A stretch of 64,000 bases of DNA from Marinomonas profundimaris (GTDB lineage Bacteria; Pseudomonadota; Gammaproteobacteria; Pseudomonadales; Marinomonadaceae). The notes under the pieces were generated by a model. That model saw only the letters and a list, made by a program, of their open reading frames with translations. It was not told the origin of the DNA and searched no databases. Shown here piece after piece: positions 8,564 through 16,992 of this stretch; positions within the stretch are counted from its first letter, which is position 1; each line of letters starts with the position of its first letter. The position numbers and the translations under genes were made by a program. The stretch is from the NCBI RefSeq assembly GCF_000508165.1, contig NZ_AYOZ01000045.1, positions 171,759 to 235,758 of the forward strand, in the 5' to 3' direction.

Positions 8564-9040
8564 CTAACCAATCACAAATAGCACTTGACCGGATTCCACT
8601 TCATCACCTGATGCCACACGAATCTCTCGCACGGTACCGGACGCTTCCGCTTCAATAGGGTGAAACATCTTCATCGCTTCTAACAAACACAAAGTTTGAC
8701 CTTCGATAACAGAATCACCGACCGATACATAAGCTTTTTCATCTTCTGATGGTGACAAATACACCACACCATAAAGCGGTGATTGCACTGATACATCGCT
8801 ATTGTCATGAGTTGATAAAACGATTTCAGCTTGAGGTAGATGATGGTCAGACTCGGATACGTCAGTCGGTTCACTAACCGTGTCCGATGGCAAAGAGAAA
8901 TTGCTTGAAGAGGTCACCCCAGCGGTATTTTGTTTACTGCGATGCAATGTCAAACTGACCTCACCCTCTTGGTAAGTCAGTTCTGACAATCCCGATGAGC
9001 TCATAAGCTCTACTAATGACGTAATTTTTTGAGAATCCAT
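8564..9040 (-). CDS. accB: Biotin carboxyl carrier protein (AccB-like)
   Basis: 158 aa from the ATG at 9040, which has a GGAAG ribosome-binding site seven bases upstream; an in-frame TTG at 9085 is less likely. The C-terminal biotinyl domain begins QSPLYGVVYLSPS, the biotin lysine sits in LLEAMKMFHPIEAE, and the domain ends GQVLFVIG. A low-complexity linker joins it to the N-terminal segment. It is the first gene of the leftward operon, 23 bp before accC. Confidence 0.9.
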   Translation of the reverse strand: MDSQKITSLVELMSSSGLSELTYQEGEVSLTLHRSKQNTAGVTSSSNFSLPSDTVSEPTDVSESDHHLPQAEIVLSTHDNSDVSVQSPLYGVVYLSPSEDEKAYVSVGDSVIEGQTLCLLEAMKMFHPIEAEASGTVREIRVASGDEVESGQVLFVIG

Positions 9041-9154
9041 AGGCGTGCTTCCAGTCGCTAAAACATTGTCTAAATGCGTTAGCAACTACTCTAAACACCT
9101 AATTTGACGATGACTAAGAGGGTTTTTGATTGGTGAGATAAGAGACTCTTATGG

Positions 9155-10087
9155 TTACGAAGCAAGCGCCGTTTTATCGGTTAACACGTCCCCCGCTAAC
9201 AACTCGCCAACTAATTCCAATAAAATATCTTTTACCGCTTGTGCAGGAATAGAAAGAGGCAAATGATCAGAAAGACACAACGCCAGTGGCGCTTCGACTA
9301 TTGGTGATATAATTCGACACAATTTCGCCTCTGTTTGATCCGACAAAGCAATCGCGGCCGACTCAGGTAAAATCGTTACCCCAAGATCATTTTCGATCGC
9401 CGCCGTCAATGTGGTGGTGGATTCAATCTCGGCAATAATATTAGGGGTCACACCAATACTGAGGCACGCCTGATCCACCAATTTACGCACCACGTTGTAC
9501 TTTCTTGGCATTAATAAATTCCATTGCGCTACCTCTTTTAAAGGCACGTCGGAGTGAGGTAAATCTCGGTTAGGAGAACTCACTAGATACAAGGGCTCTT
9601 TAACTAAAGGCACAAAACTCAATCCATGAATCACCTTATCACCGTATAAAACCCCCATATCCATACGACCGCTCATGATCAGCTCACTCAAGGTGGTGCC
9701 GAAATTTTCATTAAGATACAAAATAATGCCGGGATGCTTTTCTCTTACACGTTTTAACAAGGGCCAAGACAAAGTTGAGGCAGCGGTACCCGGTGCAAGG
9801 CCAACAGACACATTACCGGTCAAAGCTTTGCTAGAGGCCAACACATCGCCCATAGCTTGCTCGCATTGACGCAAAATCACCTGAGCATGGGCATACAAGA
9901 TTTTGCCCGCTTCCGTCGGTGTCACGCCTCGTTTCGTGCGAATCAACAGTTGCTGTTTTAATTCACCTTCTAACGTGGCCAATTGCTGGCTTAACGCTGG
10001 TTGAGCGATAAAGAGCACTTCAGCGGCTTGAGTCAGACTGCCGATATCGACAATTTTTACAAAGTATTTTAATCGAGTCAGATTCAT
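9155..10087 (-). CDS. LysR family transcriptional regulator (CynR/Nac-like)
   Basis: 310 aa. The N-terminal winged helix-turn-helix is clear (LKYFVKIVDIGSLTQAAEVLFIAQPALSQQLATLE, described here by its ends at residues 6-40), followed by the LysR effector-binding domain. It lies 114 bp upstream of accB in the same direction, so it is the most probable regulator of the accBC-pxp-transporter genes and may read into them. The co-inducer is not known; a product of the pathway would be typical. Confidence 0.88.
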   Translation of the reverse strand: MNLTRLKYFVKIVDIGSLTQAAEVLFIAQPALSQQLATLEGELKQQLLIRTKRGVTPTEAGKILYAHAQVILRQCEQAMGDVLASSKALTGNVSVGLAPGTAASTLSWPLLKRVREKHPGIILYLNENFGTTLSELIMSGRMDMGVLYGDKVIHGLSFVPLVKEPLYLVSSPNRDLPHSDVPLKEVAQWNLLMPRKYNVVRKLVDQACLSIGVTPNIIAEIESTTTLTAAIENDLGVTILPESAAIALSDQTEAKLCRIISPIVEAPLALCLSDHLPLSIPAQAVKDILLELVGELLAGDVLTDKTALAS

Positions 10088-10459
10088 TGGTTTGACCTAT
10101 CGTTTGTTATGACACATCACCACCAATACGCACAATTCGTACCAAAGCACCAAAATTAAATCTAAAATCTCACACAACGCTACAAAACCACAGGATTCAT
10201 GCAGCCTTTTACGTAACAACCAACATAAGAAAAAGTGATAGCAACTTACAAAAATAAGAAAAAATGCACTGAAAAGGGACAAAACACACCAGTAAATTGA
10301 TTTTACAATCATCATTCACACAACGCATAAGGCTTGCTTATATAACCAGAACAAAGTCGTTTTGTTCTTCTTTTCTGATCACCGTTAGGCTAGCTCTACT
10401 TTGACACTATTTACTTAATGTCTCTTTAACTCAGTACCAATTTATAATGGTGACCCTTC
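10088..10459. other. AT-rich divergent intergenic region between lysR and the aminotransferase
   Basis: 372 bp that must hold promoters for both flanking genes. The only clear structure is the inverted repeat at 10348-10368. I see no convincing gene; a 72-codon leftward open frame here is low-complexity and lacks a good ribosome-binding site. Confidence 0.5.
10348..10368. promoter_or_regulatory. Inverted repeat, possible operator upstream of the aminotransferase
   Basis: AGAACAAA-GTCGT-TTTGTTCT, perfect 8-bp arms with a 5-nt spacer, about 90 bp before the aminotransferase start. Dyad symmetry of this size in a divergent intergenic region suits a dimeric repressor or activator. The regulator is not identified. 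Confidence 0.45.
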
Positions 10460-11674
10460 ATGCAAACACAAAGAATTGCCTCTCGCGTAGCTAACATAAA
10501 ACCATCCCCTAGCAGCAGCGCGGCAGATCGAGCCAATGAACTTCGCCAACAGGGTCGAGACATTATCAGTCTCGTGGTTGGGGAACCCGACTTCGATACG
10601 CCATCTAATGTTGGTAAAGCCGCTTGGGAAGCCATTCAACGAGGCGAAACACGCTACACCGCCAACAGCGGCAGCCAAGCCATGCGCCAAGCCATTAAAT
10701 CGAAGCTAGAGCGCGAAAACAATTTGCACTATAACGAGAACGAAATCGTTGTCACCAATGGAGCTAAAGCCGCTATTTTCACCGCCTTTTTAGCCACCAT
10801 TGAAGCCGGTGACGAAGTGGTTATACCAGCACCTTACTGGGTTTCCTATCCTGATATGGTGATTGCTTGTGAAGGCACACCAGTGATTGCACAATGTTCT
10901 GAAGCAGAGGGGTTCAAATTAACCGCTGAGCGATTGCGCTCTGTTCTTACCGATAAAACCCGCTGGTTAATCATCAATTCTCCTAGCAATCCAACAGGAG
11001 CAAGTTACCACCATGACGACTATGTTGCCTTAGCTGAGGTGTTAGCCGATTACCCTGATGTATTGATTATGACCGATGACATTTACGAGCATATCCGTTA
11101 CGACAATCAGGAAAACGTCCATTTGCTAAATGCCGCTCCTCAATTGAAAGATCAAACTGTACTGATTAATGGCGTCTCTAAAACCTATGCCATGACGGGG
11201 TGGCGAATTGGTTTTGCAGTGGGTCCGTTTTATCTTATTGATGCCTTCCAAAAATTACAGTCCCAATCCGCTGGTAATGCTTGTTCAGTCAGCCAAGCCG
11301 CGGCGATTGAAGCCTATAACGGAGACCAATCTTTCGTCAAAACGAGCCAAGCAGTTTATCAACAGCGTCGTAACGACACCCTCGCTCTCATCAACAACAT
11401 TGACGGTCTACATTGCTCGCCACCAGACGGCGCTTTTTATCTTTATGTTGGCTGTGAAAAATTGATTGGCATGCAAACGGAAGACGGCACTGTCCTTGAA
11501 ACAGACAACGACCTTGTACTTTATCTATTGGAAAAAGCCAATGTCGCCGTGGTTGCTGGCAGCGCGTATGGTTTGTCGCCTTACTTCCGCATGTCGATTG
11601 CGACGTCACAAACACAATTACATACCGCCTGTGAACGTATTACGACCGCACTAGCAAAATTAAAACAGGGCTAA
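10460..11674 (+). CDS. Pyridoxal-phosphate aminotransferase class I (aspartate aminotransferase, AatA/Igamma type)
   Basis: 404 aa. Fold-type I aminotransferase with TNGAKAAI near residue 96, the SPSNPTGASY substrate loop, the TDDIYEHIRY stretch, the PLP lysine in NGVSKTYAMTGWRIGF and the C-terminal FRMSIA arginine motif that binds the substrate carboxylate. The family transfers the amino group of aspartate or related amino acids to 2-oxoglutarate. It is a single gene with its own promoter region, followed 37 bp later by an MFS exporter. Confidence 0.9.
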   Translation: MQTQRIASRVANIKPSPSSSAADRANELRQQGRDIISLVVGEPDFDTPSNVGKAAWEAIQRGETRYTANSGSQAMRQAIKSKLERENNLHYNENEIVVTNGAKAAIFTAFLATIEAGDEVVIPAPYWVSYPDMVIACEGTPVIAQCSEAEGFKLTAERLRSVLTDKTRWLIINSPSNPTGASYHHDDYVALAEVLADYPDVLIMTDDIYEHIRYDNQENVHLLNAAPQLKDQTVLINGVSKTYAMTGWRIGFAVGPFYLIDAFQKLQSQSAGNACSVSQAAAIEAYNGDQSFVKTSQAVYQQRRNDTLALINNIDGLHCSPPDGAFYLYVGCEKLIGMQTEDGTVLETDNDLVLYLLEKANVAVVAGSAYGLSPYFRMSIATSQTQLHTACERITTALAKLKQG

Positions 11675-11711
11675 CTTTTCTTCAATCGATCATTAAGAGA
11701 CATCAATCAAT

Positions 11712-13232
11712 ATGGACCCTGTCCAAAACCCACAAGGGTTAACCACCAAACAAGCCATCCTTGCCATGATCGGCATTTCAGCTGGTCTGATGCTGTCCGC
11801 ACTAGACCAGACGGTCATCGGCAATGCGTTACCCAGCATTGTCGCTGATTTGGGTGGTTTTAATCTTTATGCTTGGATTGCCACTGGCTACCTTTTAATG
11901 TCGATCGTCACCATTCCCATTTTTGGACGGTTGGGGGATTATTATGGCCGCAAGCCATTCATTGTCGCGGCTTGTGCCATTTTCACCCTTGCTTCTTTAG
12001 GCTGTGCTCTCGCCTCGAACATCTATGTCTTAATTATTGGTAGAGCACTGCAAGGGCTGGGTGGCGGCATGTTAATTGGGACAGCGTTTGCCAGCATTCC
12101 TGACTTATTCCCTGATAACAAAGAACGCTTGAAATGGCAGATTTTTCTGAGTACCGCCTTCAGTATTGTGAATGCATTGGGCGCCCCTTTGGGTGGTTTT
12201 TTAACCGACGCTTTTGGTTGGCGTTCCATCTTCTACTTAAATTTGCCACTTGGTTGTTTAGCAGTCTTCTGTGCTTGGAAATACATTCCTTGGGTTCGAC
12301 ATACGCAATCGAATGATGTCTCACTAGATTGGATCGGCGCACTGCTTATCGCCTTGGCACTGTCTTCTTTTCAACTCTTTGTTGAGCAATTTCCAAAAGA
12401 CGGCTTGAGTTCATGGGTAATTTGGTTGGCCTCTATACTAATGGGTGCCATTGTCTTCTTGATTTACCGAGAGCGAAAAATCAAGCACCCTCTGCTACCA
12501 CCAGCCCTGTTTGTTGCCGGTACCGTCAGAACGTTCTTTTTGCTTTCTACTCTAGCGGGCTCTGTGATGTTTTCTCTGCTCTATTACACACCACTTATGT
12601 TCCAAGGGGCGCTAGGGTTTTCTTCGCAACAAGCTGGCATTCTAATTACTCCCATGGTACTCAGCATTACCTTGGGCGCGATTATAAACAGTAAGGTAAT
12701 CAGACACTTAGATAACCCAAACTGGTTGCCGAGGTGCGGTTTCCTACTGCTGGCCATCGCGTGTTTTTGCCTAGCTTGTAGTACGCTACATACCCACTTT
12801 TACCTACTGTTGTTTTTTATGCTGCTGTCTGGCTGCGGGTTGGGGTTCATTCTCATTAATTTGACGCTGTTTACCCAGAATTCCGTCACAAAAAACCACT
12901 TAGGCATTGCGACAGCCCTGCTGCAATCTCTTCGCTTGGTTGGTGGTATGTTGGGCACAGCAGTCACTGGATCATTTATTAATTTTCTCTATAAGCAGAA
13001 CTTAGAAAAAACGCTAATAAATGTAGATCAACAGCAATATATCACTGAGTTAAGCAACCCAAATATTCTGATACAAACAAGTCACTCAGCGTCAAATGAA
13101 TTACCAATAGGTCTGGCACAACAGGTTTTATTAGACACCTTGAGTTTAGGGCTTTTGGCTTCTGCTGGTATCTGCCTGATCGCTCTATTCATCCTTTGGA
13201 GAATTCCTCCAATACCTTTGTTTAAAAAATAA
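11712..13232 (+). CDS. MFS transporter, DHA2 (EmrB/QacA) drug:H+ antiporter family
   Basis: 506 aa with about 14 hydrophobic segments, as usual for the DHA2 branch. Motif D1 (SALDQTVIGNALPSIVADL) and motif A (GRLGDYYGRKPF) are intact, and GRALQGLGGGM matches motif B. Inner-membrane proton-driven export of drugs or metabolites is expected. No MarR/TetR regulator or EmrA-like adaptor is adjacent. It follows the aminotransferase gene at 37 bp and may share its transcript. Confidence 0.87.
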   Translation: MDPVQNPQGLTTKQAILAMIGISAGLMLSALDQTVIGNALPSIVADLGGFNLYAWIATGYLLMSIVTIPIFGRLGDYYGRKPFIVAACAIFTLASLGCALASNIYVLIIGRALQGLGGGMLIGTAFASIPDLFPDNKERLKWQIFLSTAFSIVNALGAPLGGFLTDAFGWRSIFYLNLPLGCLAVFCAWKYIPWVRHTQSNDVSLDWIGALLIALALSSFQLFVEQFPKDGLSSWVIWLASILMGAIVFLIYRERKIKHPLLPPALFVAGTVRTFFLLSTLAGSVMFSLLYYTPLMFQGALGFSSQQAGILITPMVLSITLGAIINSKVIRHLDNPNWLPRCGFLLLAIACFCLACSTLHTHFYLLLFFMLLSGCGLGFILINLTLFTQNSVTKNHLGIATALLQSLRLVGGMLGTAVTGSFINFLYKQNLEKTLINVDQQQYITELSNPNILIQTSHSASNELPIGLAQQVLLDTLSLGLLASAGICLIALFILWRIPPIPLFKK

Positions 13233-13315
13233 CACTTTTCAGAACTTAAATAATTTATTCATATAAGTCGTTTTCAGCCCCTATTTCTGTCGTACCAAGA
13301 CTTATCCTTTTTATT

Positions 13316-13336
13316 ACTGGTGACAAAATAACCAGT
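13316..13336. promoter_or_regulatory. Inverted repeat upstream of fdhA
   Basis: ACTGGT and ACCAGT arms separated by 9 nt, ending 46 bp before the fdhA start. The placement fits an operator or a leader hairpin; no regulator is evident nearby. Confidence 0.3.
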
Positions 13337-13382
13337 CAGACGCAATAACAAAAACAACAATTGCAATAAAAAGGATGTCGTT

Positions 13383-14576
13383 ATGAGTAATCATGCAAAT
13401 CGCGGTGTTATTTACCAAGGCAATGGCACGGTAAAAGTCGAAGCCATTGCCTTTCCTGAGTTGGCCATTGGCAAACGCCGATGCGACCACGGCGTTATTC
13501 TGAAAGTTGTCACAACAAATATTTGTGGCAGTGATCAACACATGGTGCGTGGTCGAACGACAGCTCCAAGCGGCTTGGTGCTCGGTCATGAAATCACGGG
13601 CGAAGTCATTGAATGCGGCCGCGATGTGGAATTTATTAAGGTTGGCGATTTGGTGTCTGTGCCTTTTAACATTGCTTGCGGCCGTTGCCGTAATTGTAAA
13701 GAAGGCAAAACCGGCATTTGTTTAAACGTAAACCCTGCTCGTCCCGGCGCGGCGTATGGCTACGTGGACATGGGCGGTTGGGTTGGCGGACAAGCCGATT
13801 ACGTTATGGTGCCTTACGCTGATTTTAACTTATTGAAATTCCCCGACGCCGACCAAGCCCGTGAAAAAATCCAAAGCCTCACGCTGCTGTCTGATATTTT
13901 CCCCACCGGTTTCCACGGCTGCGTAACCGCGGGCGTTGGGCCGGGTTCTACCGTTTACATCGCGGGCGCTGGCCCTGTTGGTTTGGCCGCCGCGGCGTCT
14001 GCGCATTTGCTTGGCGCCGCCTGTGTCATCGTTGGCGATATGGTCCAAGATCGACTTGATCAAGCACGCTCTTTCGGCTGCGAAACCATCGATTTAACAC
14101 AAGACGGTGACATTCAAGACAAAATCGAAGCCATTTTGGGCGATCGAGAAGTCGATGCGTTTGTGGATTGCGTAGGTTTTGAAGCCCATGCATGCGGCTG
14201 CAATCATCATCAAGAATCCCCTGCAGTGGTTTTAAACTCAGCCATGCAAATGACACGAGCGGGCGGACAAATTGGTATTCCTGGTTTGTATGTAACTGAA
14301 GATCCTGGTGCAACCGATGAGGCAGCAAAACAAGGCAGCCTAAGCATGCGCTTTGGCCTTGGTTGGGCGAAATCACACTCGCTTCACACCGGCCAATGTC
14401 CAGTGATGAAATACCACAGACAACTCATGCAAGCCATTTTGTTTGATAAAATCGACATCGCCAAAGCGGTCAACGTACAGATGATTTCATTGGATGAAGC
14501 GCCACAAGGTTATGCAGATTTCGATGGCGGCGCGGCGAAGAAGTTCGTTATCGATCCACACAAAATGGTGAGTTGA
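13383..14576 (+). CDS. fdhA: Formaldehyde dehydrogenase, glutathione-independent (zinc alcohol dehydrogenase family)
   Basis: 397 aa medium-chain zinc dehydrogenase. Catalytic zinc ligands appear in TTNICGSDQH and the GHEITGE motif; the structural zinc site is CGRCRNCKEGKTGIC; the NAD fold shows GAGPVGLAAA. The insertion GGWVGGQADYVMVPYAD and overall length match the Pseudomonas-type glutathione-independent enzyme that oxidises formaldehyde to formate with NAD. It is a single-gene unit closed by a strong terminator. Confidence 0.9.
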   Translation: MSNHANRGVIYQGNGTVKVEAIAFPELAIGKRRCDHGVILKVVTTNICGSDQHMVRGRTTAPSGLVLGHEITGEVIECGRDVEFIKVGDLVSVPFNIACGRCRNCKEGKTGICLNVNPARPGAAYGYVDMGGWVGGQADYVMVPYADFNLLKFPDADQAREKIQSLTLLSDIFPTGFHGCVTAGVGPGSTVYIAGAGPVGLAAAASAHLLGAACVIVGDMVQDRLDQARSFGCETIDLTQDGDIQDKIEAILGDREVDAFVDCVGFEAHACGCNHHQESPAVVLNSAMQMTRAGGQIGIPGLYVTEDPGATDEAAKQGSLSMRFGLGWAKSHSLHTGQCPVMKYHRQLMQAILFDKIDIAKAVNVQMISLDEAPQGYADFDGGAAKKFVIDPHKMVS

Positions 14577-14605
14577 TAAATCAAAAAGCTGAATAACTAG
14601 ACAAA

Positions 14606-14659
14606 AAAAGACCTTGCCCCGCGAACGCTTAAAATTCCGTTAGCAAGACAAGGTCTTTT
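14606..14659. terminator. Bidirectional terminator between fdhA and nnr
   Basis: 11-bp arms (14606-14616 and 14649-14659) enclose 32 nt. A T-rich tail follows on the plus strand, and the A-run before the left arm gives a T-run on the minus strand. It therefore serves both convergent genes. Confidence 0.8.
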
Positions 14660-14666
14660 ATTTATT

Positions 14667-16220
14667 TTACTGATGTGATGAAAAATATTGCGCCTTAAAT
14701 GCCGACAACACCTTAGGTAGATGATCTGGCAAATCTTCGGCAATCAGACCCGAACCAATCTCATTTCCCACTTCACCATGCATCCAAACAGCGGCTGATG
14801 CCGCATCAAATGGTGCCATACCTTGCGCGAGCAGACCGACAATAAACCCTGCCAACACATCACCCGAACCACCGGTTGCCAAATCCGCTGGGGCATTTGA
14901 ATTGATGATGGCTCGGCCATCGGGAGACGCAATCACGGTATCCGCGCCTTTTAGCACCACAACAGCACCACTTTGTTTGGCAGCGAGCCGAGCACGCGTT
15001 AATTTGTCATCAAGGTGGCTTTTATTGATTTCTGGGCTTTTATTAATCTCTGGAAACAGACGCGCAAACTCGCCATCGTGAGGCGTCATCACACAAGGCC
15101 CATTAATCGCATCAAAAAGTATTTGAGGGTCGTCCGAAAACGCGCTGAGCGCATCCGCATCCAATACCGTTGCTCGACCGGTTGCCAGTGCTTTAAGAAC
15201 AATCTTACGGGTGCGAATACGTTCAAAACCTGCCAAACCCGCGCCTGGCCCCACTACAATGGCATTGTGACGAGGGTCTAATAACAACACGTCAAAATCT
15301 TCTGACTCTTGGCTAACTTCTAACTTCGCCACCATCACGCCAGTCAATGCCGTAGCATACACAGCCCAAGCCTTAATAGGAGCCGCCAAAGTAACCAATC
15401 CTGCACCGACCCGCATTGCACCACGGGCGGTTAATCGGCTCGCGCCTGTCATCGTTTCGCCACCGTATACCACGGCATGCCCACGATGATATTTGTGTCC
15501 ATCCAGTCGCGGCCAAGGATAATATTGACACCAAAGTTCAGGACGGTTTTCCCATGTTTGAAGTGTTAACTCGTCCAGCACCGACTCTGGAATACCGATG
15601 TCTGCAACGACCAAGTGACCGCACAAGCCTCGACCGGGGAATAATAAATGCCCCGGTTTTTTACGAAAGAACGTCACGGTCAATTCCGCTGGCGCCACTT
15701 TTCCTAGTGCTGCGCCCGTTGTGCCATCGACACCACTCGGCACATCAATGGCACACACAGTGATATTGCGAGTAATCATGGCGTCCACCATGTCGCGAGC
15801 GTTGCCTTCCAAAGGACGAGCCAAACCAGCGCCGAACATGGCATCGATGACCAATTTTGTTTGATCGAGTAAGTCTGTTGAAAAGGGTTCAATGTCGCCC
15901 TGCCAAGCCCGATAAAAATGCGCCGCCTCTGTTGATAGCCCATCAACAGAACCTAAAAAAGCGAGACGAACTGGCCAATCCATTGAACGCAAATGCTGAG
16001 CGACGACAAAACCATCGCCGCCATTATTGCCCGGACCGCACAACACCAAGGTAGGTCGTTCTGACCAGCGTTCCACCACCGCATCAGCGACTGCTTTGCC
16101 CGCCGCCGCCATCAAATCCATCGCCGGTACACCTGCAACCACTGCGGCTTGATCCGCTTTGCCCATTTCGTTTGCCGTCAAAAGAAATGGGGGATATTGC
16201 TTCCGAATGTGCTCCATCAT
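14667..16220 (-). CDS. nnr: Bifunctional NAD(P)H-hydrate epimerase / ADP-dependent NAD(P)H-hydrate dehydratase
   Basis: 517-aa metabolite repair enzyme that restores NAD(P)H from its hydrated form. The N-terminal YjeF_N epimerase domain (about residues 1-225) holds CGPGNNGGDGFVVA and IDAMFGAGL. The C-terminal ribokinase-like dehydratase holds VVGPGAGLAG, TPHDGEFARLFP and the GGSGDVLAGFI nucleotide site. The start may be the next ATG at 16217, which is better spaced from the AGGA site. A short duplication (EINKSPEINKSH) lies near residue 395. Confidence 0.92.
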   Translation of the reverse strand: MMEHIRKQYPPFLLTANEMGKADQAAVVAGVPAMDLMAAAGKAVADAVVERWSERPTLVLCGPGNNGGDGFVVAQHLRSMDWPVRLAFLGSVDGLSTEAAHFYRAWQGDIEPFSTDLLDQTKLVIDAMFGAGLARPLEGNARDMVDAMITRNITVCAIDVPSGVDGTTGAALGKVAPAELTVTFFRKKPGHLLFPGRGLCGHLVVADIGIPESVLDELTLQTWENRPELWCQYYPWPRLDGHKYHRGHAVVYGGETMTGASRLTARGAMRVGAGLVTLAAPIKAWAVYATALTGVMVAKLEVSQESEDFDVLLLDPRHNAIVVGPGAGLAGFERIRTRKIVLKALATGRATVLDADALSAFSDDPQILFDAINGPCVMTPHDGEFARLFPEINKSPEINKSHLDDKLTRARLAAKQSGAVVVLKGADTVIASPDGRAIINSNAPADLATGGSGDVLAGFIVGLLAQGMAPFDAASAAVWMHGEVGNEIGSGLIAEDLPDHLPKVLSAFKAQYFSSHQ

Positions 16221-16395
16221 CTTCCTACCTTTGTTTTTTTGGCTTTATCTCTCTACTTTATAAGGAATGCCGTCATTAGAAACAACCGATGTTAACCGCT
16301 GTACGGTGAGATCTCGTTTACTTTAAATACATCACAGGTATGATGACGCATTCAGAGACCTTTTCAACTTTTCGACTTATTTACCGGACATTTTT

Positions 16396-16821
16396 ATGAA
16401 CGACGAGATCAACTACACAAACAATCCCCTACACGGTCTGGGCTTACAAGAGCTACTCACCCAGATAGTTGATCATTACGGTTTTGAGCTTCTCTACGCC
16501 TACTTAAACATCAACTGTTTCAAGACGAATCCGAGCATTGAATCCAGTGTGAAATTTCTTAAGAAAACGGAGTGGGCTCGGGAAAAAGTGGAGGTTTTCT
16601 ATCTGTATAAATTTAAGAACCTGCCGCGCGTTTCCTCTGAGCAGTTTGAACTGCCTCCCAGAAAGCGGATTGTTCCTGAAGGTCAAACACCCCGCGAACC
16701 AGTAGAGCTAAGTTTCGAAGACGCTGAACGCGTGCGAGAAAAGCAGGCCCAGAAAGCCGCGGAACATGGTAAGACGAAAAGATATGGCAACGGAAAATCT
16801 GACGGCTATTCCAGAAGGTAG
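16396..16821 (+). CDS. VF530 family DNA-binding protein (DUF2132)
   Basis: 141 aa. The N-terminal 70 residues match the VF530 fold: [26 protein letters not shown], then [25 protein letters not shown]. Proteins of this family bind double-stranded DNA; no more specific role is established. The C-terminal half is basic and of low complexity ([20 protein letters not shown]) and is longer than the core family. It is a single gene convergent with opgH. Confidence 0.85.
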   Translation: MNDEINYTNNPLHGLGLQELLTQIVDHYGFELLYAYLNINCFKTNPSIESSVKFLKKTEWAREKVEVFYLYKFKNLPRVSSEQFELPPRKRIVPEGQTPREPVELSFEDAERVREKQAQKAAEHGKTKRYGNGKSDGYSRR

Positions 16822-16848
16822 CGATGTCTGACTGAAACGAAATTCGTG

Positions 16849-16886
16849 GGCGCAACAAGAAGCATGTAACCGTTTCTTATTGCGCC
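16849..16886. terminator. Stem-loop between VF530 gene and opgH
   Basis: 13-bp imperfect stem (16849-16861 with 16874-16886, one G-T pair) and a 12-nt loop, 27 bp after the VF530 gene. No T-run follows on either strand, so it may act as an RNA-stabilising or factor-dependent terminator hairpin for the convergent transcripts. Confidence 0.5.
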
Positions 16887-16891
16887 ACAAT

Positions 16892-16987
16892 CAAGCTCTA
16901 TTCAATTCAAGCTTTATTCAATTCAAGCTCTATTCAATTCAAGCTCTATTCAATTCAAACTCTATACAATTCAAGCCCAATACAAGA
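16892..16987. repeat. 16-bp tandem repeat (minisatellite), six units
   Basis: Six back-to-back units with consensus CAAGCTCTATTCAATT starting at 16892, 16908, 16924, 16940, 16956 and 16972. Units 1, 3 and 4 are identical; units 5 and 6 are diverged. The array ends 5 bp before the opgH stop codon in the 3' end of the opgH transcript. Confidence 0.9.
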
Positions 16988-16992
16988 GCAAT

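Noticed and set aside
7173..9040. Housekeeping acetyl-CoA carboxylase accBC
   Set aside because: The genes are coupled to pxpB/pxpC, and a degenerate carrier protein follows; a specialised role is more likely, although the fold alone cannot tell.
10097..10315. Leftward 72-aa Cys/Leu-rich open frame upstream of lysR
   Set aside because: Low-complexity hydrophobic translation in an AT-rich promoter region, no recognisable domain or ribosome-binding site.
16892..16987. 16-bp repeats as a CRISPR array
   Set aside because: Units are directly adjacent with no unique spacers and no cas genes are near.
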